Positions 21,301 to 28,862 of a stretch of 64,000 nucleotides of DNA are shown one piece after another. The notes below the pieces were generated by a model. That model was not told where the DNA came from, searched no databases, and worked only from the letters and a program-made list of their open reading frames with translations. The stretch covers positions 744,001-808,000 of the forward strand of contig OW568871.1 in assembly GCA_938743325.2 (NCBI GenBank). The letters run 5' to 3'. The stretch comes from Pycnococcus provasolii. Its lineage: Eukaryota; Chlorophyta; Pseudoscourfieldiophyceae; Pseudoscourfieldiales; Pycnococcaceae. Numbering within the stretch: the first letter of the stretch is position 1; each line of letters starts with the position of its first letter. A program made the position numbers and the translations under genes.

Positions 21301-21444
21301 GCGCACTCGCCGCACGCGGCACGCGCGTCTCTTCGGCTTGCGTGGGCTACGTACTCGGCTGCCCTTGTTGGCGCGCACAAGCGAAGGGCCGCACTCGCAA
21401 TGAAGAGGGTTTGCCCAGAAGAGGATGGGTTCCTCTTGGAGTGA
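15391..21444 (+). CDS. Giant HEAT-like helical protein, FOCAD/RST1 (DUF3730)-like
   Basis: One 6,054-bp frame, 2,017 residues, no intron and no membrane segment. The whole chain is alpha-helical ARM/HEAT-type with many Ala/Leu pairs. Segments such as VSMLILHHDVPSVRVHATLC and RVAIRLLTSLWNTTGGRCWP align by eye with focadhesin's LHHLL.THPDPMVRCAAVE and RLMTSLWEKQDRVYPEL, and its length is close to human FOCAD (about 1,800) and plant RST1 (about 1,840). FOCAD/RST1 stabilise the SKI complex and link it to the cytoplasmic RNA exosome, and RST1 also affects wax synthesis and siRNA. The assignment is by memory of motifs, not a search; another large HEAT protein is possible. The ATG at 15391 follows an AT-rich leader. 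Confidence 0.5.
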   Translation: MADSSRRRLLGARLLASAASSAAPHSPLALLHTLLSQEAQTEYGPSLGRGDPANQVALARAIHALVAAIRDDDENSTNGTLLEEALALLIDATAKGAPKAAWAAVALLAQGAGRTTGDVPWRRHAAARLVAAACSADVTTASAATAIVEHLPALLVAPPSSPGASVDSQRIGDAAYRAAVEDRRGHALAAALLHAHTARFHAKGTASDVALLLDARRLVLHNVATTDAWQASREALLAVISRLPKLQTQRIATAITVGREVADEAAAPPPPHDVDAPLVNAHKFLRAAQDAMCTKEQASSIASGCLYVRVLGRVAAAAADGADVASAHPNTESHPSAAFFDEHLHRAACVARHALAMLLQIAESARTGGTLARRLASEDGFALLAREVLAATLASNVTVALRRLEATHVSRVTLDAATAAINAHAKALSAASAATAAASAAHPCVQDVATTSSSAGRSDCWFERKRLWVVRAFSIDDAETAPGNDGACPAAAHDALFEMIGVPPPRRHLAQSTIMTTSLMHDISSAAERYRIAEMVSMLILHHDVPSVRVHATLCARALLHAPRGDKSARARAREYAFWLFPIMIAAFTHQSTNAMSSSSLSSDESGSLFNACLLQAIADASAPRDLTPVVLRLLSRLASSAMPLRSATTPGTHVSAPSDGALANQRVAIRLLTSLWNTTGGRCWPRVHACVSEALLKPPRKPALNASEEQLVRDAALGGWFVQLPDRDALAIDRPVRAASLERICLLDPDDAAVEAIRSVQALVLNVSANPRLATRGLASLTRLVQSRVVDLYSAFTVLRKQGVAAVLGAYLGAALADNPLPDASPVWDLLREYLQLLACVTHEPRTKTEQNLDVFVHSVTTLHAVAGATTRCTCDGVARLAHVSFKSFASFDLADLEELIDADADNNDKPPIWRWPVDAVAAAVRAGSMRSLVAHVHDELVSAVSHVLKYEYARRRRYVGGARGGKAPAIVADVPSLFPTIEGERWNAARRLSAVHYEHVRGEIAAGRVSATLLFADALWWTTPEDVHTAYADACEALLSSRDDGGFLSRNAERSSLVIEGWQCFISAWALAGAKSDPQSSSMPTHNTTARAADVAAGSLLARTGVALDEEALGGTRAVAYAIAGFLGWLLPNAQSTLENSDAGTRIGKSAALTHLYTADKQLERVLASLGAMDSSPCLVSDLVTYRAASVLIVSAHKAGDELPRRAARHATWNLPGTEIAELLTELKSMQSSLHEISLRASAVRGLTRAVGILDGSAAKHSLNAKASTAAAALEITTSCAGALAHMIGKALHSAGMIDHSALQAIAQLDSAVYKCESAGIKPLLAFMQAPIRIVQDDSEMAYGALVSCLQCIASLSEHAPSDSEWKRHAIEDICAIYRSIFRQSLSGWQCARRDGSLQEDGTAWSSPAFAVVDALPSLISVLIVHDPSTGFEAWSEAIDAVQSVLSYEIVQIRAGALSAQVSRSSVHAARAYALLATFGATRRGYEFNVMDAVRSLNDLLESAAAQRADLAVCNSALIGLRDVAALTARQIGDSGVDAAALAAIQHLINATASLESEAETERVYANVRLHHPVAVAMARTCIASAARVAADACRIATLSSWERAKGSHEKESGTLGAFTPYTDWPTTSATFALCDACMRSDDEACTEVMFASFAPSPVLPISSTMLQRMRNAVLTCDCDDWDTPSLAKSVVLCMRSHVSAHASLRELAIEAMAALSANRSFHKTACTAGLVAASIVGAAACAEEAEHLAEEAGAAIRLLFQVWAESSSSRICLAWKHLCTALKWVRGIDAVPDCIADALNDATNALFDATFYPNCDAVPLASAHAMLAELVLEDDCTHSQLRYDDEEDPDDAPWVCALQTHVHLAALIPIKVHDMNLHRLHLYSLMVAHGVKVPWPPLHMSPADVLAALCTSSSTQETWPAWVSVSMAAARCGASVRVAMLEAAAADARAHSVACVLVSAPHAGVWAAHSPHAARASLRLAWATYSAALVGAHKRRAALAMKRVCPEEDGFLLE

Positions 21445-21519
21445 TTTTTGTACTTGCTTATTGTAGTTGTAAAACTAGGAATGTGTAACTTAATTTTTAA
21501 CTATGAAAAATTTTAAATA

Positions 21520-23988
21520 TTAGTGGGAAACCGAGTGACCGCCCTTGACATGTAGCTTAGCCTTGCCAGGCTCAATCTTGCCCATCTTGCGCGGAACCTT
21601 TTTCGATGATCCAGGTGATTGCTTTTCGGGCGCCGCCTTTGTCTCCTTCACGCCAGCCTCTTCGTCATCCTTATGTTCAGGCTCTTCCGGGTCGTGGTGT
21701 AGCTCTTCCGGGTCGTGGTGCAGCTCATCCTCTTCGATTGCCACCTTCTGATCGGCTGCGGGAATCGAGTCCAGACCCTCGGCGCTTGGCCTCACCGCCT
21801 CCGGCTTCGTCTCATCGTCGTGCTCGGCAGCAGCTTCGGATGCCTCGTCGTGTGCCTCCTCGTCATCGTGATGCACGACATCCGACTTGTCGTCGCTCAC
21901 GACATGGTCGTCGTGATCCTCTGGGACAGTCTCCTCTGCTAGCTTTTCGGGCGCTGCCTTTGTCTCCTTCACGCCAGCCTCTTCGTCATCCTTGTGTTCA
22001 GGCTCTTCCGAGTCATGGTGCAGCTCTTCCGAGTCGTGGGAAAGCTCTTCCGAGTCGTGGTGCAGCTCATCCTCTTCTATTGCCACCTTCTGATCGGCCG
22101 CGGGAATCGAGTCCAGACCCTCGGCGCTTGGCTTCACCGCCTCCGGCTTCGTCTCATCGTCGTGCTCGGCAGCAGCTTCGGATGCCTCGTCGTGTGCCTC
22201 CTCGTCATCGTGATGCACGACATCCGACTTGTCGTCGCTCACGACACGGTCGTCGTGATCCTCTGGGACCGTCTCCTCTGCTAGCTTTTCGGGCGCCGCC
22301 TTTGTCTCCTTCACGCCAGCCTCTTCGTCATCCTTGTGTTCAGGCTCTTCCAAGTCGTGGTGCAGCTCTTCCGAGTCGTGGGAAAGCTCTTCCGAGTCGT
22401 GGTGCAGCTCATCCTCTTCTATTGCCACCTTCTGATCGACCGCGGGAATCGAGTCCAGACCCTCGGCGCTTGGCTTCACCGCCTCCGGCTTCGTCTCATC
22501 GTCGTGCTCGGCAGCAGCTTCGGATGCCTCGTCGTGTGCCTCCTCGTCATCGTGATGCACGACATCCGACTTTACGTCGCTCACGACATGGTCGTCGTGA
22601 TCCTCTGGGACCGTCTCCTCTGCTAGCTTTTCGGGCGCCGCCTTTGTCTCCTTCACGTCAGCCTCTTCGTCATCCTTGTGTTCAGGCTCTTCCGAGTCAT
22701 GGTGCAGCTCATCCTCTTCTATTGGCGCCTTCTGATCGACTGCGGGAATCGAGTCCAGACCCTCGGCGCTCCCCTTCTCTGCCGGCAACGTGTCCTCCAT
22801 ATCATGCTCGAGCTCCTCCTCGTGCGACTCAGCCTTCGCCTCGTGCGACTCAGCCGCCTCCAAATCATCCGTCACATCTTCAATCGACTCGGCTGCCGCC
22901 TCGTGCTCCTCGGCGCCTGCGTCAGCAGCCAATTCGTCATTGAGCACCTCACCTCCCTCTTCCGGCAGATCCATCCTGTCAATCTCGCCATTGCGCGCAG
23001 GCTCTTCATCTTCCAGCGTCGACTCATGATCCGCATGATCCACTTCGTCGACCGTCGCGTCGTCGAGGCGATCATCAGCGGGTAATTCCTCGGCGTCGTC
23101 GCTTGGCAGGATGGGCTTCGCGTCCTCTTCCTCCTCCAGAGCTGCATCATCGTAGCTGCTCTTGGAAGGCGCGAGCTTGTGCGACGTTTTGGAGAAGGGC
23201 ACTGCCGCCGCGGAGGATCCGCGCTTGTGCGCGTGCGCCTTCACACCACCCGCCGCCGCGAGGTCTTCCGGCAGATCCATCCTGTCAATCTCGCCATTGC
23301 GCGCAGGCTCTTCATCTTCCAGCGTCGACTCATGATCCTCCTCCAGATCTGCATCGTCGTAGCTGCTCTTGGAAGGCGTGAGCTTGTGCGACGTTTTGGA
23401 GAAGGGCACTGCCGCCGCGGAGGATCCGCGCTTGTGCGCGTGCGCCTTCACACCACCCGCCGCCGCGAGGTCCGCCGCAGGCTCGGGGTCGTCGATGCGC
23501 ACCTCTGTGTAGTGCGCAGGCTCTGAGCGCGCGCCAGCTCCCGACCGGCCCGAGTAAAGGAGCACAGCTCCCATGAACAGCGCGACCGCGGCAATGATTT
23601 GCTTTCTGAAGCGCGTGTAGAAGTTCTGTCGTCGTGGCCCAAAACCCACCATACTTCCCGGTCCCATGGCGTACTTGTTCGTCTTGCCGTTTGGTCCGCC
23701 GCCGTTTGCGTTGCCGGACCAGCCGTCACCCCAGTCGTCGTCCCAACCCGCACCCACGCCGCCTGAGCTGGAGCGCTCCAGCTTGCCGTTTGTGTTGCCT
23801 CCGTTTGCCATTATCCTGCTGTTGCTGCTCTTCTTCACGGGCGGCCTGGCCGACCAGTCGTCCCAGTCGTCGTCGTCCTTATCGTCAGCCCAGCCGCTCG
23901 CCATGTACTGCTGCGGAGTCCTTCCGCCTCCCCGTTCGCCTGCACCTGCTCGGTTGGATAGAGCAGCACCGACACCACGCACCTTCAT
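21520..23988 (-). CDS. Type II membrane protein with a long acidic repeat domain
   Basis: 822 residues. Residues 1-125 are polar and contain two Trp/Asp patches (DDDDWDDWSARP, WDDDWGDGWSG). One membrane helix follows at about 131-147 (IIAAVALFMGAVLLYSG) after Arg/Lys, so the N-terminus should be cytosolic. The rest, about 670 residues, is an Asp/Glu/His-rich lumenal or extracellular domain built of repeats: a 69-residue unit (GGVKAHAHKRGSSAAAVPFS) present twice, then a 114-residue unit (PSAEGLDSIPA, EEDELHHDSEE, DDEEAHDEASEAAAEHDDE) about 3.4 times. No known fold is recognised. The many His and acidic residues suggest metal or calcium binding, as in Golgi or secretory acidic proteins; this is inference. 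Confidence 0.75.
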   Translation of the reverse strand: MKVRGVGAALSNRAGAGERGGGRTPQQYMASGWADDKDDDDWDDWSARPPVKKSSNSRIMANGGNTNGKLERSSSGGVGAGWDDDWGDGWSGNANGGGPNGKTNKYAMGPGSMVGFGPRRQNFYTRFRKQIIAAVALFMGAVLLYSGRSGAGARSEPAHYTEVRIDDPEPAADLAAAGGVKAHAHKRGSSAAAVPFSKTSHKLTPSKSSYDDADLEEDHESTLEDEEPARNGEIDRMDLPEDLAAAGGVKAHAHKRGSSAAAVPFSKTSHKLAPSKSSYDDAALEEEEDAKPILPSDDAEELPADDRLDDATVDEVDHADHESTLEDEEPARNGEIDRMDLPEEGGEVLNDELAADAGAEEHEAAAESIEDVTDDLEAAESHEAKAESHEEELEHDMEDTLPAEKGSAEGLDSIPAVDQKAPIEEDELHHDSEEPEHKDDEEADVKETKAAPEKLAEETVPEDHDDHVVSDVKSDVVHHDDEEAHDEASEAAAEHDDETKPEAVKPSAEGLDSIPAVDQKVAIEEDELHHDSEELSHDSEELHHDLEEPEHKDDEEAGVKETKAAPEKLAEETVPEDHDDRVVSDDKSDVVHHDDEEAHDEASEAAAEHDDETKPEAVKPSAEGLDSIPAADQKVAIEEDELHHDSEELSHDSEELHHDSEEPEHKDDEEAGVKETKAAPEKLAEETVPEDHDDHVVSDDKSDVVHHDDEEAHDEASEAAAEHDDETKPEAVRPSAEGLDSIPAADQKVAIEEDELHHDPEELHHDPEEPEHKDDEEAGVKETKAAPEKQSPGSSKKVPRKMGKIEPGKAKLHVKGGHSVSH
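21610..22760. repeat. 342-bp in-frame tandem repeat
   Basis: A 342-bp unit (114 codons) is repeated about 3.4 times. AGCTTTTCGGGCGC recurs at 21941, 22283 and 22625 at exact 342-bp spacing, with few differences. Shorter 24-30 bp duplications (CTCTTCCGAGTCGTGG) vary in number between units. Confidence 0.9.
22963..23470. repeat. Second direct duplication inside the acidic protein gene
   Basis: A stretch running from CGTAGCTGCTCTTGGAAGGC is present at about 23151 and again at about 23358 (207-bp offset). A linked block starting TTCCGGCAGATCCATCCTGT occurs near 22960 and 23266. Both copies keep the same reading frame. Confidence 0.8.
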
Positions 23989-25172
23989 GCACTGCAGAAC
24001 GAGGGAGGCATATATTGGCTATGCCTGCCTGCCTGCCTGCTTGTCTGCGTGCCTGCTTTGCTTGCACGTATCACTTACGGCTCACGTTGAAACCTGGTGT
24101 GTGCCTTAAAAAACAGTAAGGATACACAGCACCTTAAGAAGTGATAGCAGTCCGAGCCTCCCTCCTTAATAAGGCACCCACGTTTTCTCGAGGACCTTTT
24201 GATGAGGATGTGCGATCGACACAGAGACACGATACAACACAGACAGACAGACAGAGATGGATGAAGATGAAGACGAAGGGGCCACGGATAAAGATGAAAG
24301 CTGGGTCCCGAGGAGGTGGTGCGATGCCGATTGCGCTATTCGGTGAAGATGAAGATGAAGATGAAGATGAAGATGATGGCCGAAGATGATGGGATGGGAC
24401 GCGCGTGTAAGATAATCTTAATCTTGGAGATGGAGCGATCGCAGATTATTCGCAGATTCCCAAAGCGTTCCAGCACTCTCCTTGCAAGCTCTTCTCTCAT
24501 GGATGGATGTGGTTGCCCTTACTTAATCATCGGCAGCCTGATGATCCCCTTAGTTATTCCTCTCCTCTGACAGTCTGATCGCTCATCGCCCATCGCCGCT
24601 TGAGCCTTGAGGTCGTACGTGGTGGATTAACCGGAGCTTTCACGTGAAAGCACTCCTCCGCCTTCCTTTGAGGTACTCCTTTTTATGGTTTTTTGGTTTT
24701 TTTTTGGAAAAACGCCTCACAACAGTCCTCACTTGCTGAGCTCTGAGGCTTCTTTCCTCGACGCCTCGACTCTTGAGATATGGTAAAGGTTTACCTTTCT
24801 TCACCTTTGCCGGTATGTAAAGGTGGTATGTAAGTACCGTACCGTACCCGGTACGGTACCTATTACTAGTAAAATTACTACAAATCACGCCGTCTTAAGT
24901 GGTGGTCAAGAAAGATTACGATAGACTTCCGACCATTCGATTCAGGAACGTGACAAAGGTCGTGCGACATGCGCAGGACACGCATCATGTACTGTATCAC
25001 GTAGTACTACGTAGTCTATGTATCACAACGATGATATCGCCGCGGCCTCTCGCCCTTGATGCCATCCCAACAAGGAACGGAACGGGCGCGTCGAGTAGCT
25101 GGCGAAGCTGACGGGGGAGCACGGGGAGGAAGACGGAGTGGTACTGAAATGGTCGAAGAAGTTACACTATGC
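23989..25172. other. 1.2-kb gene-poor region with simple repeats and a palindrome
   Basis: No supported gene between the acidic protein start and the proteasome gene's 3' end. It contains GCCT repeats (about 24025-24045), GACA repeats (about 24238-24256), an AAGATG hexamer run (about 24343-24376), the 14-bp palindrome GGTAAAGGTTTACC (about 24782-24795, reverse complement of one at 9627), and a perfect 21-bp palindrome GTACCGTACC-C-GGTACGGTAC at 24839-24859. Confidence 0.55.
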
Positions 25173-26133
25173 TCAGCTCTGCGCAGCCTGGCCGCCGCCG
25201 CCAGCCTCCTTCTCAGCCTCCACCGTGTCGACGACCGACTGCAGCTCCTCCTGGCTCAGCAGCGTGAGACCCTCGGGAGTTGCCACCGCGATCTCTATCG
25301 TTCGGGACGACGCCTCCACAACCTCCAGCAACGCGCGTGCCGCGAGCTTCACGCACCCGTCGCGAGGAAGCTCCTCGTAGTTCTTCTCCAGGAACTCGCG
25401 AATCGTCTTCGCGTTGCGTCCCGTCGCCTGCGCCTTCCACTCGCTAAACGCGCCGCTCGGCTCCGTCTGGTAAAGGCGCGGCGGGTTGGGCTTCGCGCCC
25501 GTTGCGTCGAAGCCAACGATGAGCGCCGCGAGACCGTAAGGCCGCACGCCGCCGCTCTGCGTGTACTTCTGCTGGATGCCGGCAATGTGCCTGGCGATAT
25601 GCTCGACTGACGCCGGCTCGCCGAGCGTGAGGCGAAAGGACTGGCACTCGACGCGCGCTCTGTGTGTTTTTTGGTGTGTGAAGCAAAAAGGGTCGGGCAG
25701 TTGGGGTCAGCGTTCTGTGCGAAAATTGCACGTTGGCATTGCGAGCGCGCTCGCCGATATCTGGGCATCTCACGCACCGGTTCACGAGCTGCCTCGCGTC
25801 CGCCGTGAGTCCTGCGAACGCGAGCGCGATGTGGTTGTCTAGCTGCACAATCTTCTTGAGCGCGCGTGCATCCTGCAGCTTCGCCGCCACCTTTCGTTCG
25901 ACAGCGAGCACGACGCAGTCTGATCCGCGCACGCCCACCGCGGCCGTTCCCTTTCGCACAGCCTCCTGCGCGTACTCCACCTGGAAGAGGTGTCCGTCCG
26001 GACTGAAGACGGTAATCTGAAAAAGTAGTGTCAAAAGGAATGTGAGTCAACCCAACCTAACGCAAAAAGGTAAGGCATACAAATAGACGCAGAGAGGATG
26101 AAGACTTACCGCCCGATCGTACTTCGCACTCAT
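25173..26133 (-). CDS. PSMA7: 20S proteasome subunit alpha-4 (PSMA7 type), three exons
   Basis: Exons read on the minus strand: 26133-26110 (MSAKYDRA), 26016-25778, 25659-25173. Introns are 93 and 118 nt (donors GTAAGT and GTGCGT, acceptors TTTCAG and CACACAG). The total is 750 nt, 249 residues. The start [20 protein letters not shown] is the alpha-subunit signature: the N-terminal gate followed by helix H0. Then come [57 protein letters not shown] and [10 protein letters not shown]. The INRARVECQ-like join across intron 2 (NR|ARVECQS) confirms the splice sites and points to alpha-4 rather than other alphas. The subunit has no catalytic Thr; it forms part of the outer ring gate. A telomere-like array lies 167 bp upstream. 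Confidence 0.95.
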
Positions 26134-26299
26134 CTGACTTTGGCAAGATCAACAAGCGTGATGCGTGTGCGCGTGCTGGTGCTGCTGTGTGCGTGCGCGC
26201 GTGGAAATGAAGTGGAAAAAGAAGGAGGAGGAGTCTCCTGGGAGGGGGGGGAAAAGAAGAACAAGGGGGCGGGGGGGGGGGGGGTAAAAACCTAGCAAA

Positions 26300-26327
26300 C
26301 TAACCCTAACCCTAACCCTAACCCTAA
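26300..26327 (+). repeat. CCCTAA telomere-like array upstream of PSMA7
   Basis: Four to five CCCTAA units following a G tract (about 26269-26284). The last CCCTAA runs directly into the left repeat of the recombinase element, so the element's edge coincides with the array's edge. Confidence 0.9.
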
Positions 26328-26494
26328 TCTTCAGTTCTACTTGTTTAATTGGGGTTTTTGATTGGGGGGAGTCGCTCGCGCAGCTGGTTCTGAGCGGCCG
26401 CCCGGTGGGTCTCGAGACCCTCCGGCGGCCTCTCCCTTAAGGCTGCTCGCGCGTATCCACTCTTGCTGTTGGTTGCTTGCTTCGCAAACAACCT
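26326..26494 (+). repeat. Element repeat A1
   Basis: 169-bp left copy, beginning AATCTTCAGTTCTACTTG directly after telomere-like CCCT and ending GCAAACAACCT. It matches A2 at every base I compared, 1,180 bp apart. Confidence 0.9.
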
Positions 26495-26994
26495 AACAGC
26501 CGCACTACACGCGAGTAGTGGGAGGTCGAACACACGCCGAACGCGTCTTCGAGGGACGTAGTTCGTGTACCGAAACGGTCCGAGTATCTACGCTTAGATC
26601 TAAACATCAGCAACCTTCGATTGGAAGTTTACTGTTGGATTCTTAATCGATTGATTAATGGGTGACGCGCCGAACGAACTCGAGGTTCTGGAAGCTCGTC
26701 GCGAAATATTGCAGCTGGAGATTGCGCTCGCGCAGGAGCGCCGCGCAGCTGCAGAAGCAGAGCAGAAGGGCAAGAAAGCGACCGAAGAAGGAGGCGAGCC
26801 CACGTTAGATTACGTGGTGCCGGTCAGCTATCCGGACGCTCGCCACGCGGAGTCGCTACCTACGGCTGGGATTCTGCGTCGTGGCAAGCCAACACTGCTC
26901 TCCTTGCCGTCGAACCCTGTTCTTCAGCACCTAGAGGCTGAATCGGTGAAACAGGGACATCGACGTTCCAGGCCGCAGAACGGTCACCTGGCCG

Positions 26995-27477
26995 GTGACC
27001 GCGACGTGGCAAACGCTGGGACGCATGCTCACGCGCTACGACCGAATGCGCCGTCGGGTGTGCTCGCGTGCGACGTACTTCTTCAACCTTGGTGAGAAGG
27101 CACGTGGCGACGCGTTTGCACGCTGGCTGCCGGTGGCGCTGAGAGCTGTAGGAGCTGCAGCCCCGCCCAACGGACATTACGCTCCCAAGAGCTTCCGCTC
27201 TGGGTTCGCGTCCGCGGTGACCGCGATGAACGTCTCGCCAGATCGACGTAACTACATCGCGGGCTGGGCTGCCAACTCGCATGCGGTCGGCACTCACTAC
27301 GTCGACAACAGTGTCGTCGTTGACGACGCCGCCCGCTTCCTTTTTGGCCACCTCATCGGCTTGCCGCCGCCTCCTGTGGAGGTGCCTGTCGCGCCTGTCG
27401 CGCCTTGGAGCTCGCCGCTGGCCAATTTGGCGTCACGATTGGTGACACTCGTCTCTCCTCTTCGTGGAGATACGTGA
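26995..27477 (+). other. Tyrosine recombinase C-terminal domain of the element
   Basis: The open frame contains, in order, YAPKSFRSGFASAV (box with the second catalytic Arg), NYIAGWAANSH (the His/Trp box) and GTHYVD (the Tyr nucleophile box), with the spacing of YR recombinases of the DIRS/Ngaro/Crypton class. A separate frame at 26658-27095 begins with a Glu/Arg/Ala coiled coil. No other recombinase parts are seen between the repeats. Confidence 0.65.
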
Positions 27478-27505
27478 CTATGATGGCAATACTGGCCCCC
27501 CCTAA

Positions 27506-27674
27506 AATCTTCAGTTCTACTTGTTTAATTGGGGTTTTTGATTGGGGGGAGTCGCTCGCGCAGCTGGTTCTGAGCGGCCGCCCGGTGGGTCTCGAGACCC
27601 TCCGGCGGCCTCTCCCTTAAGGCTGCTCGCGCGTATCCACTCTTGCTGTTGGTTGCTTGCTTCGCAAACAACCT
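27506..27674 (+). repeat. Element repeat A2, flanked by B1 and B2
   Basis: Right copy of the 169-bp repeat. B1 (27484-27507) overlaps its first two bases; B2 (27768-27791) lies 93 bp beyond its end and 75 bp before the PRCC start codon, so the element forms the PRCC 5' flank. Confidence 0.9.
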
Positions 27675-27865
27675 CCCACCCTCCCTCCCTGTTGACTATG
27701 GTTGGTTACTGGAGCAGGGGACCTACTTTTGGTTTTAATTTCGGTTTGTGTAAAAGATGACCTTCATTGGCAATACTGGCCCCCCCTAAAACCCCGAATC
27801 CCTGCCCCTCCCTGGGCATCTCGCTCGTTCTCTTCTTCGTTTCTTTTTCTCCGTCCATCTTAAAG

Positions 27866-28780
27866 ATGGACGGCCTGCTCGCGTACGCGTCCGACGCCTC
27901 CGAAGACGAAGACGAAGGCGAGCTTGAGGGGGAGCGACCGCAGCAGCCACACGCCAGTACGCACTCTTCAGCTCTTGGGGCGCCTCCATCTAAAGTCATA
28001 CAGAAGCGTCCGCGTCAGGCAACGTACACGCCGTTCGCGATGGGCGCGGGCATGGCGCTCGCAACAAATACTCTGAACTCCGACGACTCCGACGACTCCG
28101 ACTCCGACGACAATAAGGCGCGCTTGGTGCGTGAGCGTATCAAAGCGGCGAGACAGGCGACGTCGTCGACACAGCACAGGCAAGCGAAAACAAGCCTGAA
28201 GTCGCTCCTGCCAGCGCCGACACAAAAGCAAGAAAGTGCGGCGCCGCGTCAGGCTGACGACGACGACGACGACAACGACGACGACGACGACGACGGGCCT
28301 GTTCTTGGAGGTGGGTTCGGACTCGCACTGGGTGCAGGCGAGGGTGCAACGCGCCTGGACTTGAACGTCGACGACGAAGAACGCGTGCCAACCGCCACGG
28401 TGGCAGCACCTGAACCACCACCTGCTAACGCAACCTTCACCGAGCCATACGCTGCCGTCACCACCACCGCCCCCACACCGTATCTTCCACAGCCACGTGC
28501 CAAGGCTGCGTGGGGAGACACACCACGTGGTATGGATGACCCGTTTTCAGGCATGGTGGAAATCAACGCGGTGGACCTAAGAGGCGGTAGCGGCGAAGGC
28601 GCCGCCGGGGAAGAGCCTCAGCTTGCTGTCGGGGGTGAGCGACCTTCACACATGGCAAAGCGGAAGCACCAGCTGGGTTCTCTCATGCACGACGCGCAGC
28701 GCCTCGAGGCGAGCGTGGACCAAAAGCGTGCGCGAGCGAACAACGCGCGTGCCATCACACGAGGGAAGTACGGCTGGTAG
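27866..28780 (+). CDS. PRCC: PRCC-family protein (spliceosome/MAD2B-associated)
   Basis: 304 residues. The N-terminus MDGLLAYASDASEDEDEGE matches the SLVAYASSDESE start of human PRCC, and the C-terminus KRKHQLGSLMHDAQRLEASV...ITRGKYGW matches its RRKHQITYLIHQAKERE...QAKYGF. The VEINAVDL stretch fits the INFVEIKGD box between. The middle is disordered: Asp runs coded by (GAC)n, Pro/Ala-rich linkers, and a basic ARLVRERIKAARQ segment. PRCC associates with the spliceosome and in animals with MAD2B; a nuclear location is expected. The ATG at 27866 was chosen over an upstream in-frame TTG inside repeat B2 of the mobile element, which now supplies part of the promoter. Confidence 0.88.
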   Translation: MDGLLAYASDASEDEDEGELEGERPQQPHASTHSSALGAPPSKVIQKRPRQATYTPFAMGAGMALATNTLNSDDSDDSDSDDNKARLVRERIKAARQATSSTQHRQAKTSLKSLLPAPTQKQESAAPRQADDDDDDNDDDDDDGPVLGGGFGLALGAGEGATRLDLNVDDEERVPTATVAAPEPPPANATFTEPYAAVTTTAPTPYLPQPRAKAAWGDTPRGMDDPFSGMVEINAVDLRGGSGEGAAGEEPQLAVGGERPSHMAKRKHQLGSLMHDAQRLEASVDQKRARANNARAITRGKYGW

Positions 28781-28862
28781 CGCGCGCGCTCGCGTGTGTG
28801 GTTTTTGTATCCATAGCGGCGTTCCTGTTCGTGGGAAGTCAATTTTTTGGTCACACAAACGC

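Larger units (their letters stand above)
26326..27791 (+). mobile_element. Compact tyrosine-recombinase element with split direct repeats (Ngaro/DIRS-like layout)
   Basis: The order is A1 (26326-26494), interior, B1 (27484-27507), A2 (27506-27674), B2 (27768-27791). A1 and A2 are 169 bp and look identical; B1 and B2 are identical 24-mers (TGGCAATACTGGCCCCCCCT plus AAAA). This A1-interior-B1A2-B2 order is the split-direct-repeat layout known for Ngaro/VIPER-type YR retroelements. The 1.0-kb interior carries a coiled-coil-starting frame and a frame with the tyrosine-recombinase C-terminal boxes, but no reverse transcriptase, so it is a reduced, probably non-autonomous fossil. It looks broken (about one break plus missing interior) yet recent, because the repeats have not diverged. 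Every junction shows CCCTAA or CCTAAAA, a possible recombination core. A Crypton-like DNA element is the alternative. Confidence 0.7.

Noticed and set aside
21606-22943. 445-codon plus-strand frame through the acidic repeat gene
   Set aside because: It is the antisense of the 342-bp repeat (Asp/Glu codons read as Arg/Ser/Pro); repetition keeps it open in several frames. The minus-strand frame has the signal anchor and sensible composition.
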